Source: CAYWNA01 sp964459305
GTDB taxonomy: Bacteria; Planctomycetota; Planctomycetia; Pirellulales; Pirellulaceae
DNA: 49,976 nt
NCBI GenBank assembly: GCA_964459305.1
Contig: CAYWNA010000076.1
Span: 1-49,976 of the forward strand
Reading direction: 5' to 3'
Shown here: piece by piece, positions 6,261 through 14,338 of the stretch
Numbering within the stretch: position 1 is the stretch's first letter
Layout: each line of letters starts with the position of its first letter
The notes under the pieces: model-generated
Told to the model about the DNA's origin: nothing
What the model saw: the letters and a program-made list of their open reading frames with translations, nothing else
The model's database searches: none
Program-made: the position numbers and the translations under genes

Positions 6261-9203
6261 ATGGGTATAGATTTCACATTCATGCTGGCTGCCTGCACCA
6301 TGGCCTGGGGTCAGCAGGGTGAGTACTACGAGTCGTTCGAGGACGGTGTGCCGGCTTACTTCGCGGCGACGCGAGGGGAGAGTTTGAGCATCAGTCCGTG
6401 GCACAGCAAGCAGGGCCAGAATTCATTGCGCTGGGATTGGTCAGGGGGAGAGGAGCTGGTCATCCGCCACAGCATCGGGGATGTGGCTCGCGGCGGTGGC
6501 TATCGCTGCAGGGCCAGCTTCGCGGTATGGCTGTACATGGACGAGCCAATTTCGGATGCACTGGTCTTTGAGTTCCGTGAAGGAGAGGAAGTCACCGGCT
6601 TCTTCCGTTTTCCATTGGAGTTCACCGGCTGGCGGCAGGCGCGTCCTCACTATCACAAATTCCCGAACGGCAAGCCGACGGCGGAGGTAGACAACATCCG
6701 CATCGCCGCGCCGAGCACGACGGCAAAAGGGACTGTGTTTGTGGATTTGCTCAAATACAACACGCTTACCTATGGAGGTCGCGCGATCATCCCAGAGAAG
6801 GTGGCGCGGTGGCGGCGGCCTGTGCCTGACGAGCGGCGGTTCGCCAAGCCCGAGCGCGTGACTGAGGCGGAACGGGCGGGCATCCGCAAGTTGTTGGGTC
6901 CCGATATGGGGCCAGGCATTGCCGAAGCACGGGTCAAGAACCTTTGTGAACGGGTCAAGGCGTTGGGCATTGTGCGGGATGAACACGGCGTGCGCGGTGG
7001 ACCAGGCATCGACCGCCACTATCAATATCTCTGCGCGGTTGGAGAACGTGGGGCTAAGGAGATTGCGTACTGGCTGGACGAGCACGGCCCCGACTGGCTT
7101 GGCATGCAGACCCCCTCGGCTCTGAGCTCCCTTGCCTATCAAGTCGCGAGGGCATATCGGGCCAGTAATGATGCGGAACAACGTCGCCGGCTGGCCGAGG
7201 CTTTCCTTCTCCTTGAAGACTACCTGTATGATCAAGGGATGCAAGCAGGAGCCGGATTCCATTGGAACTGGTGGGTCGGAACGGCCTGGGCCAATGCAGC
7301 GTTCTTGATGCGCGACGAGCTGGCGCAGGCGGGGCGACTGGCGCGCCAACGTGACTACCTTCTCTGGAACTTCGGCGGCGACGCAATCTTCGCCGAGGCC
7401 GCCCCTCCGTCCCACATGGATTTCTACCACCTTACCGTTCCGAGCATGCTTCGCCCGTGTCTCATGCAGGTTGAGGCGACCGAGCAGGTCCGCTGGCTGA
7501 ATGCCTTCAAGGCGATGCTGGAGCGATCAATCGTCCAACCAACAAGCTCTCTGAAGATTGACGGTTGCGCGTACCATCACGGTGGTCACTATTTCGGCTA
7601 TGCGAGGAACGCCTTCGGAACGTTGCCTCCACTGCTCCAAAAACTGAGCGACACGCCCTGGCGTCTGAGCGCTGAAGCGCATGAGCGGCTCCGTCGGGCG
7701 ATGCTCGCACAGCGGATATACTGTAATCAGCGTGACTTGCCGCTCTCGCTCAGCGGGCGTCGCCCATTCGCAAGTTACCAGGTCATTGCACCGCAAGGAC
7801 TGGACGTTCTGGCCCGCTGTGGAACGCCGGATGGAAACGAGGCAATTGATCCGGAAGCAGCGGGAGCGTATCTGCGCCTTGTGCCTGAGGCAGCTAATAA
7901 GGAGCCATATCTCGGTACGGGCATTAAGCCGGAGCCAGAGCCGAATGGGTGTTTCGTGATGCCATACGCCGCTCTCCTTTCCCATCGGCGCGACAACTGG
8001 CTCGCCAGCGTTCATGGCCAGAGCAAGCATGTTTGGGGAAGCGAGAGACAGGCTAACCAGAATTGCCTTGGGCTGTTTCAGGGCTTGGGGCATCTGGAGA
8101 TCCTCGCTGGTGGGACTCCTGTCAACGCAAAAGCAAGTGGGCGGGAACGGCTCGGTTGGGATTGGCGGCGATATGAGGGTACGACCACACCTAAACTTCC
8201 GCTGGAAAAGATAGACAAAGAGTGGAGTAGTACGCGTTCGCCCGAAACTCTCGTGGGTGGGCTCTCACATCAAGGGCGTCAAGGAATTTTCGCCATGATT
8301 GTGAACCAGGCCATGCCTGGAAAGAAGACCCTCAAGGGAATAAAGAGCTGGTTCTTCAGCGACGAACAGATCGTCTGCCTGGGTTCCGACATCTGTTGCG
8401 ACGAGGCGGAGTATCCCACGCAGACAACTCTCTGCCAGAAATGCCTTCCAAAGAACGAGAAAGGTGAGTTCATCCCCACTGCCCTCGATGGAACGGACTT
8501 CATCGCGTTTCCGGAGGAGCGAGCGCTTGACCGGGCGAATCCTCATTGGTTCATCGACGTTCAAGAGACTGGCTATTACCTGCCGGCGGGGCAGAATGCG
8601 ATGGTGTTGCGCAAGCACCAAATGAGCCGGGACTATCTGAATTTGGAGGACACAGAGGGGGATTTTCTGACTGCGTGGATTGATCACGGCAAGGCTCCCA
8701 ACAACGCAAGCTATGAGTACATGTTGGTAGTTCGGGCGACGCCGGAGGCGATGCAGAGGCTTTCTGATGAACTGCCATACCGGGTCATTCAGCACGACCA
8801 AGCGGCCCACATCGTCTGGCACAACGCAGCTCGGCGATGGAGCTGTGTGTTCTATATCCCGCAGGAGGTCACCCCGCACACAGTTGCCGCTGAGACGCCC
8901 CCGATCAGAGCAGTTGACCGGCCGTGCCTCGTCATGGCTGAAGCAGTGCAGGACGGGAAGCTGAGACTGAGCGTGGCTGATCCTGATCTGAACCTGGAAA
9001 ATGGAGCCAACAAGCCACAGCCCTTGCTCGTCACCCTTCGCGGGCATTGGCGTCTGCAGGAGGCGACGGGCGTCGTGTGCGCCTGGCATCTGCCGGACGC
9101 GCACCAGAGCGTCCGCGTCCTATCGGCAGATGCGGCGGAGACAGTCCTGGAGATTGTCTGCCAGCACGGGGCAAGCTACGACATATCGCTTGCCCAGCCG
9201 TAA
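6261..9203 (+). CDS. Chondroitinase ABC-like polysaccharide lyase (PL8 family)
   Basis: A 980-residue secreted enzyme of the chondroitin/dermatan sulfate lyase family, which cleaves uronate-containing glycosaminoglycans by beta-elimination. The start at 6261 gives a short hydrophobic leader (MGIDFTFMLAACTMAWG). Domain order follows chondroitinase ABC: N-terminal galactose-binding-like domain (about 25-190), alpha-toroid (about 200-560), C-terminal beta-sandwiches (about 570-980). The catalytic block DGCAYHHGGHYFGYARNAF contains His440 and Tyr447, spaced as His501 and Tyr508 of the Proteus enzyme. Arg500 or Arg501 (SLSGRRPF) lies where Arg560 is expected. The active-site acid is less certain (HLEIL, about 613). 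No operon partner is evident; sulfatase and glycosidase-like genes lie farther along. Substrate could also be another uronic-acid polymer. Confidence 0.8.
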   Translation: MGIDFTFMLAACTMAWGQQGEYYESFEDGVPAYFAATRGESLSISPWHSKQGQNSLRWDWSGGEELVIRHSIGDVARGGGYRCRASFAVWLYMDEPISDALVFEFREGEEVTGFFRFPLEFTGWRQARPHYHKFPNGKPTAEVDNIRIAAPSTTAKGTVFVDLLKYNTLTYGGRAIIPEKVARWRRPVPDERRFAKPERVTEAERAGIRKLLGPDMGPGIAEARVKNLCERVKALGIVRDEHGVRGGPGIDRHYQYLCAVGERGAKEIAYWLDEHGPDWLGMQTPSALSSLAYQVARAYRASNDAEQRRRLAEAFLLLEDYLYDQGMQAGAGFHWNWWVGTAWANAAFLMRDELAQAGRLARQRDYLLWNFGGDAIFAEAAPPSHMDFYHLTVPSMLRPCLMQVEATEQVRWLNAFKAMLERSIVQPTSSLKIDGCAYHHGGHYFGYARNAFGTLPPLLQKLSDTPWRLSAEAHERLRRAMLAQRIYCNQRDLPLSLSGRRPFASYQVIAPQGLDVLARCGTPDGNEAIDPEAAGAYLRLVPEAANKEPYLGTGIKPEPEPNGCFVMPYAALLSHRRDNWLASVHGQSKHVWGSERQANQNCLGLFQGLGHLEILAGGTPVNAKASGRERLGWDWRRYEGTTTPKLPLEKIDKEWSSTRSPETLVGGLSHQGRQGIFAMIVNQAMPGKKTLKGIKSWFFSDEQIVCLGSDICCDEAEYPTQTTLCQKCLPKNEKGEFIPTALDGTDFIAFPEERALDRANPHWFIDVQETGYYLPAGQNAMVLRKHQMSRDYLNLEDTEGDFLTAWIDHGKAPNNASYEYMLVVRATPEAMQRLSDELPYRVIQHDQAAHIVWHNAARRWSCVFYIPQEVTPHTVAAETPPIRAVDRPCLVMAEAVQDGKLRLSVADPDLNLENGANKPQPLLVTLRGHWRLQEATGVVCAWHLPDAHQSVRVLSADAAETVLEIVCQHGASYDISLAQP

Positions 9204-9206
9204 TGA

Positions 9207-9638
9207 GAGCCAGTCTTCAACGAAGAGACAAAGACCACCGGACCGCCCACTTTCCAACGGCCGGTTGCCGACGCGATTACCCAGCCGACTCCGAAAGACG
9301 AATTCCGGGCCACGACCACCGCCCCCCGCGGAAGCACTTGGGATTATTTCGTGGAAGTCAATGTGTAGGGGGATTTCAACCGCGATTTCCCGTCGATACA
9401 GGATGACGGCGTAAAAGCCCCGCAAGGAAACGGACAGCCTTCGCTGATCAACCGTGGTCGGATCACGGCCGAAGTCGGCGCACGCAGTTCTCCCAAGCTG
9501 ATCGGGAGAACAGATCAGTTCGAACCGGTCGATCACATGATTCAGGATTTGAAGGGCGTGACCAGCGCAAAACAGATACTACCGATTATCAATGTTTCGT
9601 GCCCCCCTACCGCTTCCATCGACAGGAGCAATCCTTGA
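9207..9638 (+). pseudogene. Degraded C-terminal fragment of an unrecognised protein
   Basis: One frame starts immediately after a TGA with no start codon and reads EPVFNEETKTTGPPTFQRPV, later GSTWDYFVEVNV. After an in-frame TAG at 9366-9368 it continues GDFNRDFPSIQDDG, NGQPSLINRG and TDQFEPVDHMI, ending at a TGA at 9636-9638. The composition is protein-like on both sides of the stop, so this is a decayed gene end, perhaps of a secreted or cell-surface protein. Family not recognised. It follows the lyase by only a few bases but is not in frame with it. Confidence 0.45.
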
Positions 9639-9828
9639 GTCCGCTGACACGATCACCGTGGGACGGCTGCGAAAGAATTGAGGGGAGCCTGAACCGCTCC
9701 CACTTCACCTCGCCAAGTGCCTCGAGTACCGATTTGGGCGGACTTCTACCTTTCGGCCGGCGGCGCTGTTCATTGTCCGGTTGCGTTATTGCCAGCCACA
9801 CGACGTGCGCGGCTGTAGTTCGCGTTTT

Positions 9829-9876
9829 GATGAACTCGCGTCGGGGTCCGACCTTTCCGCCCATCAGAACGCGAAA
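9829..9876 (-). pseudogene. Diverged copy of the gyrB 3' end
   Basis: Read on the minus strand this gives FRVLMGGKVGPRREFI; the real GyrB C-terminus at 9999-10055 reads FRVLMGDKVEPRREFI. At DNA level the two 48-base segments agree at roughly 80 percent. Downstream of it the frame runs into unrelated sequence (TRTTAAHVVWLA). It is a short fragment, not a second gyrB gene, and lies about 120 bp beyond the true gyrB stop. Confidence 0.7.
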
Positions 9877-9888
9877 GGGGCCAGTGTT

Positions 9889-9947
9889 CCAACCTTTATG
9901 TCTCGCTGGCCCAACCTTTGTGTCTCAAATTCCAACCTTTATGTCTC
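9889..9947. repeat. Three short direct repeats beyond the gyrB stop
   Basis: The 16-mer CCAACCTTTATGTCTC occurs at 9889-9904 and 9932-9947, with a one-base variant (CCAACCTTTGTGTCTC) at 9911-9926. Start-to-start spacing is 22 and 21 bp, about two helical turns. They sit between the diverged gyrB tail and the real gyrB stop. Such arrays are typical of transposase-binding sites at the ends of mobile elements; that reading is inference. Confidence 0.8.
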
Positions 9948-9963
9948 AAACCACAAGTGGGAG

Positions 9964-12483
9964 TTACACATCTAGATTTCGCACTTCCAGAGCGTGTTTT
10001 TCGATGAACTCGCGGCGGGGTTCGACTTTGTCGCCCATGAGAACTCGGAACATGTCGTCGGCGGCGCCGGCGTCTCTCATGCTGACTTGAATCAGCGTGC
10101 GGTTGCTGGGATCGAGCGTTGTTTCCCTGAGTTCTTCGGCGTTCATTTCGCCTAGGCCTTTGAAACGGGTCACCTGTAGGCCTTTTTCTCCCGCGGATCG
10201 AATCGCTGGTAGCAACTCGCGCAGATCCTCCAGCGGTATCTCGCTTTCGCTGCGGCGGAGCACGTAACGGGGTTCTTCAATTCCTGTTCGCTCCTGTGGA
10301 ATCAGCGACTGTGTATCGAACTCCCATTCGGCTAGATCCTTAAGTGCTGCGTTTATCGTACGCACTTCGTGCAGTTCAGTAATGTGCAACTGCGGTCCGG
10401 TGTGCCCGTTGCCATTGTCCGCCGACGCTGGCGAGTCGCCCACCGAAAGCTCATGGCCGGTAGCTTTCTCTTGCTGCTGCACGAATTCGTCTAACTTTGC
10501 TCGCGAAGGAAACCAATAGTCGTTGCGTCCCAGAAAGACGTGATACACCGGCAGCCTTCCGCTTTCGAGGTCGATACGCTCGGCGTGCACCTTCAGACTA
10601 ATGCCACGACGTTCGAGCGCGGTCAGGGCCTCCTCCATCGAGGCAAGTGTGTAACACAGCCGTTTCATGTCTCCGCCGTCGATCCTGCGGCCATCGCCAG
10701 GCTCCAGACCGGCGTCCGCCAGGCCCTTTTCCAGCAATTGCCCCTTCATTTCTTCTTCGGTCTGTACGTAGTACGTGTCCCTTTTGGCTTTCACGCGGAA
10801 CAAAGGCGGCTGAGCGACGTACACGTGCCCGCAGGAGACCAACTGGTACATCTGCCGGTAAAAGAAACACAGTAAGAGCGTACGGATATGCGAACCATCC
10901 ACATCGGCGTCCGTCATGATGATGATCTTGTTGTAGCGACGCCTTGCCAGATCCTGTTCGTCACCGATACCGATGCCAATGGCCTGGATCATACTCTGGA
11001 CTTCTTCGTTGGCCAGCACTTTGTCTTCACGGGACTTGTACGCATTGATGATCTTTCCACGCAACGGCAGAATCGCCTGGTACTCACGCAACCGGCCGCC
11101 TTCTGCGCTGCCGCCGGCTGAATCACCCTCGACCAAGTATAACTCGCACTTCTCCATCTCCTTGCTGATGCAATCCCGCAACTTGCCTGGCAGACCGCTC
11201 CCGCCGAGTACGTTTTTGCGCTTGCGCAACACGTCTTTGGCCTTCCGGGCCGCCTCGCGAGCTTCCGCTGCCAAAACGCCTTTGCGCACGATTGTCTTGG
11301 CCGAACGTGGGTTTTCTTCCAAATACTTGGCCAACGATTCGCCAACCGCAGACGAGACAATACCTTCCACCTCGCCGTTGCCGAGTTTTGTCTTCGTCTG
11401 ACCCTCAAACTGCGGATGCGGCACGCGCATAGAAATCACCGCCGTCAAACCCTCACGGAAATCGTCCCCCTGCGGTTGCAAATCTTTGTATATGTTTTGC
11501 TTCTTGCCGTAGTTGTTCAACGTCCGGGTCAAGGCCGACCGGAAACCCGATACGTGCGTCCCTCCTTCAATCGTGTTGATGTTGTTGACGTACGAGTGGA
11601 CGTTCTCGGTGAACTCGCCGGTATATTGCATCGCAATTTCGTAGCCAACGCCATCGGTTTCACCGCGAAAATGGATGACGTCTTTGTGTAGATTGTCACT
11701 AGCCCGGTTTAGGTGTTCGACGAACTCGACGATTCCGCGCTCGTAGTAGAATTCGTCCCCCTCGTCTACACGTGTGTCACGAAATTTGATTCGGACGCCT
11801 TGGTTCAGAAACGCCAACTCCTGCAACCGTTTGTACAGCGTATCGAAATTGTACTTCGTCGTTTGAAAAATCGTCGGATCCGGCTTGAACGTGGTTTTCG
11901 TACCGCGCTTCTTCGTGGCGCCGATTCGTTTGACGCCCCCTTCGGTCGGGATGCCCCGTTCGTACTCCTGTTGATAAACATGTCCGTCGCGGAATACCTC
12001 GACTTCGCACCATTGCGATAGGTAGTTGACTACCGTCACACCCACTCCGTGCAGACCGCCGGACGTCTGGTACGCTCCCTTCTCAAACTTGCCGCCGAAC
12101 TTCAATACCGTCATGACGCCTTCCAACGTCGATACCTCGCGACCCATCTCCTCAGAAAGCTGTTCGTGCGGCTCGACTGGGATTCCGCGCCCGTCGTCTT
12201 CCACCGTCATCGAACCGTCGCTGTTGACGGTGACGGTGATATTCTGTGCGAAGCCGGCCATGGTCTCGTCGATCGAATTGTCGACCACCTCGTACAGCAG
12301 TTGATGCAACCCGCGCCCGGTTATATCGCCGATATACATGGCAGGCCGTTTGCGCACATGTTCCATGTCCGAGAGGTGCTGCAAGTCTTCGGAACTGTAC
12401 TCCTCGTCGCCTCGCTGCAACTCGAAATTGGGCGTTGTATTGTCCGGCTCTGTTTGATCCTGAGCTTCTCTTTCGCTAGTCAT
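9964..12483 (-). CDS. gyrB: DNA gyrase subunit B
   Basis: An 839-residue ATPase subunit of DNA gyrase, which with GyrA introduces negative supercoils. The GHKL ATPase shows EVVDNSIDE (65-73), DDGRGIP (96-102) and the ATP-lid GGLHGVG (142-148). The Toprim domain shows EGDSAGG (about 452-458), IIMTDADVDGSHIRTLL and the PLRGKIINAYKSRED loop. The C-terminus GLGEMNAEELRETTLDP is standard. A poorly conserved Gly/Ser/Asp-rich linker precedes an extra segment between Toprim and tail (around residues 640-700), making it somewhat longer than E. coli GyrB (804). It is the last gene of the dnaA-dnaN-dciA-gyrB block, 50 bp after dciA. A diverged copy of its final codons lies just downstream. Confidence 0.97.
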   Translation of the reverse strand: MTSEREAQDQTEPDNTTPNFELQRGDEEYSSEDLQHLSDMEHVRKRPAMYIGDITGRGLHQLLYEVVDNSIDETMAGFAQNITVTVNSDGSMTVEDDGRGIPVEPHEQLSEEMGREVSTLEGVMTVLKFGGKFEKGAYQTSGGLHGVGVTVVNYLSQWCEVEVFRDGHVYQQEYERGIPTEGGVKRIGATKKRGTKTTFKPDPTIFQTTKYNFDTLYKRLQELAFLNQGVRIKFRDTRVDEGDEFYYERGIVEFVEHLNRASDNLHKDVIHFRGETDGVGYEIAMQYTGEFTENVHSYVNNINTIEGGTHVSGFRSALTRTLNNYGKKQNIYKDLQPQGDDFREGLTAVISMRVPHPQFEGQTKTKLGNGEVEGIVSSAVGESLAKYLEENPRSAKTIVRKGVLAAEAREAARKAKDVLRKRKNVLGGSGLPGKLRDCISKEMEKCELYLVEGDSAGGSAEGGRLREYQAILPLRGKIINAYKSREDKVLANEEVQSMIQAIGIGIGDEQDLARRRYNKIIIMTDADVDGSHIRTLLLCFFYRQMYQLVSCGHVYVAQPPLFRVKAKRDTYYVQTEEEMKGQLLEKGLADAGLEPGDGRRIDGGDMKRLCYTLASMEEALTALERRGISLKVHAERIDLESGRLPVYHVFLGRNDYWFPSRAKLDEFVQQQEKATGHELSVGDSPASADNGNGHTGPQLHITELHEVRTINAALKDLAEWEFDTQSLIPQERTGIEEPRYVLRRSESEIPLEDLRELLPAIRSAGEKGLQVTRFKGLGEMNAEELRETTLDPSNRTLIQVSMRDAGAADDMFRVLMGDKVEPRREFIEKHALEVRNLDV

Positions 12484-12533
12484 AGCACTCCTTAAGTCGA
12501 TTCACACTCACTCCCTTGTCTCGGCGCAATCAT

Positions 12534-12896
12534 TCAATCGATACAGCCGACGCGAAAGCGTAGGTCTCTTATTTTGTGTTGTGGGGCCAAATTGGCGAGC
12601 TGTGTTACCAGCTGCTTTTTTTGAAAGGTCAGTTCCTGCATAACCACCGAATTACGGACAACCACCTCCAACACGTTGCGACGAACGTTGCCCGCTCGGC
12701 TATGTTCAGCCAATTTCGAACCGACGGCCTTCTGCCAAGCTTCGGTGCAGTCCGATACCGCTTTCTCCTGGGCGTACCCGCGCCGCGCCATCAGACCACC
12801 AACCACGTCTGCAATATGCTTCGGACCGCGCCGATGCCACTGCCGGTTGCTGATATCCTTGCAGATCGCTTTGAGTTCACGGTCTTCAGCGGTCAT
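12534..12896 (-). CDS. dciA: DciA/DUF721-family protein (helicase-loading factor)
   Basis: A 120-residue DUF721 protein. In bacteria lacking DnaC/DnaI this family (DciA) helps load the replicative helicase DnaB. The start at 12896 is preferred over an upstream one because its ATG overlaps the dnaN stop as ATGA. The conserved part (about 25-118) shows CTEAWQKAVG, NVLEVVVRNSVVMQEL and FQKKQLVTQL, the usual DUF721 core. Position between dnaN and gyrB is the common location of DUF721 genes near replication origins. The protein is small, soluble and basic. Family is clear; the loader role here is by homology. Confidence 0.85.
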   Translation of the reverse strand: MTAEDRELKAICKDISNRQWHRRGPKHIADVVGGLMARRGYAQEKAVSDCTEAWQKAVGSKLAEHSRAGNVRRNVLEVVVRNSVVMQELTFQKKQLVTQLANLAPQHKIRDLRFRVGCID

Positions 12897-14011
12897 TGCC
12901 GATCTCGTGCTAACGGCATCACTACGTAGCCGTAGCCATCGTCCGTGCAAAACAGAGCGGCGGATTCCTCGTTCTCGATTTCCACGGTGAACGTCCTTTC
13001 GGCATCCAGCACCTTGAGGAAATCCGCAACGAAACGATGGTCCAGGCTCAGAGTTATCGATTCGCCGTCGTATGGAATAGGCATCTCCACCCGCGATTGT
13101 CCAACCTCGGCAGTTGAACCGGCAAGGACTAGTTTCCCTTCGCCGAAGGTGAAATCAACTCCACGGCTTTCTTCATCCGTGACGATAGCCGCCTGTCGCA
13201 GAGCCGAGTGCATCGGCCCGACTTGGATATCGATGCGCACCGCGGTCTGACGCACCGGGAAGACATCCCGCCACTTTGGAAAACGACCCTCCACCAGTCG
13301 CGAGTAGATGGTTGACTTGGCTGTTTTTACCAGCACATCGTTATCGCGGGCCGCCACGTGAACCTCCGAGTCGGCGTCGGTCAGTGCACGTTCCACCAGC
13401 TGCATGGATCGGGCCGGTATGATGGTCATGGTATCTCCCGTCTGATGGCCTCCGACCGATTCGGCCGGCCCCTCCATTTTGGCCAACCGCCGTCCATCCG
13501 TGCCAACAGCGACAATCTTATCAGCGTCCATCTCCAGCAAGACGCCACCCAATGCGTACCGGCTGCTTTCCGTATCAGTGGCAAACAACGTACGGCGAAC
13601 AAGCTCCTTCAAGAGACGCGCGGGAGCTTTGTGGTATTTTTCCTCTTCAAAAGACGCAACTGACGGGAATTCGTCGGGGCTTGCCGCCGGCAAGCTGAAC
13701 TCACTTCGTTCGCCATGCACCTTGATGCCTTGGGCATCCGCCTCGACATGCAACTTCTCATCGGTGCTTTCACGCAGGATCGATCCAAAACGGGTCACTG
13801 GAAAAACAGCATTGCCACTGGCTTGGATTTCGATACCTTCAACCTGAATGCGAATCCCGATCTCCATGTCCGTTGCCATCAAGGTGCCGCCTTGATCGTG
13901 GATTTCCAGTTTGACATTTTGGAGAATCGGCTTGGGGCTTCGCGCCGGGGCGACCATCGCGGCGGTCTGGAATGCCGACAACAACTGTTCGCGGTCGCAG
14001 GTGATCTTCAT
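12893..14011 (-). CDS. dnaN: DNA polymerase III beta subunit (sliding clamp)
   Basis: A 372-residue ring-forming clamp subunit that tethers polymerase III to DNA. It has three similar clamp domains (about 1-120, 130-250, 255-372). Recognisable segments are MKITCDREQLLSAFQ at the start, DGRRLAKME in the middle and SLDHRFVADFLKVLD before the tail, which ends VVMPLARDRQ (the usual VMPM/L end). The length is normal. The stop codon overlaps the dciA start by 4 bp. It is 327 bp downstream of dnaA in the same direction, as at most bacterial origins. Confidence 0.97.
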   Translation of the reverse strand: MKITCDREQLLSAFQTAAMVAPARSPKPILQNVKLEIHDQGGTLMATDMEIGIRIQVEGIEIQASGNAVFPVTRFGSILRESTDEKLHVEADAQGIKVHGERSEFSLPAASPDEFPSVASFEEEKYHKAPARLLKELVRRTLFATDTESSRYALGGVLLEMDADKIVAVGTDGRRLAKMEGPAESVGGHQTGDTMTIIPARSMQLVERALTDADSEVHVAARDNDVLVKTAKSTIYSRLVEGRFPKWRDVFPVRQTAVRIDIQVGPMHSALRQAAIVTDEESRGVDFTFGEGKLVLAGSTAEVGQSRVEMPIPYDGESITLSLDHRFVADFLKVLDAERTFTVEIENEESAALFCTDDGYGYVVMPLARDRQ

Positions 14012-14338
14012 GGTCTTCCATCCTCGTTTGTGTTTGGTTCTTTCTTCTATACTATTGTCTATTTTCTAATAATAAGAATACGTTCGCCAGGACCGCCCAT
14101 GGTCCAGAGGGGCGTGGACGTAAACTGGTAATTCAGAAGTGGTTCGGAGTTCTTTGCCGATCCCGGAGGAGGTGGAAAAACTGTTGCTATCGCGTCGATT
14201 GCGAGTCGAGTTGGCGTTGACGGCCGGTGATGAATTGGAGTTGTCAGGACTGTCATGTTGATACCTGCCGAATGATCGACAGATGGGAACAATGAATCGA
14301 CATGTTTTCCACTCGTCGTAAGTTTCTCAATTTGCGGT
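14012..14338. promoter_or_regulatory. dnaA-dnaN intergenic region with AT-rich stretch and DnaA-box-like sites
   Basis: The 327-base gap has an AT-rich run at about 14040-14085 (TTTCTTCTATACTATTGTCT and following), unusual in this GC-rich window. Two sites match the DnaA box in relaxed form: TTTTCCACT at 14305-14313 and GTGGAAAA (reverse TTTTCCAC) at 14172-14179. The strict box TTATCCACA is absent. The region could hold the dnaN promoter or part of oriC; either is inference. Confidence 0.35.

Noticed and set aside
9889..9947. CRISPR array
   Set aside because: Repeats are only 16 bp with 5-6 bp spacers and three units, and no cas gene is nearby.
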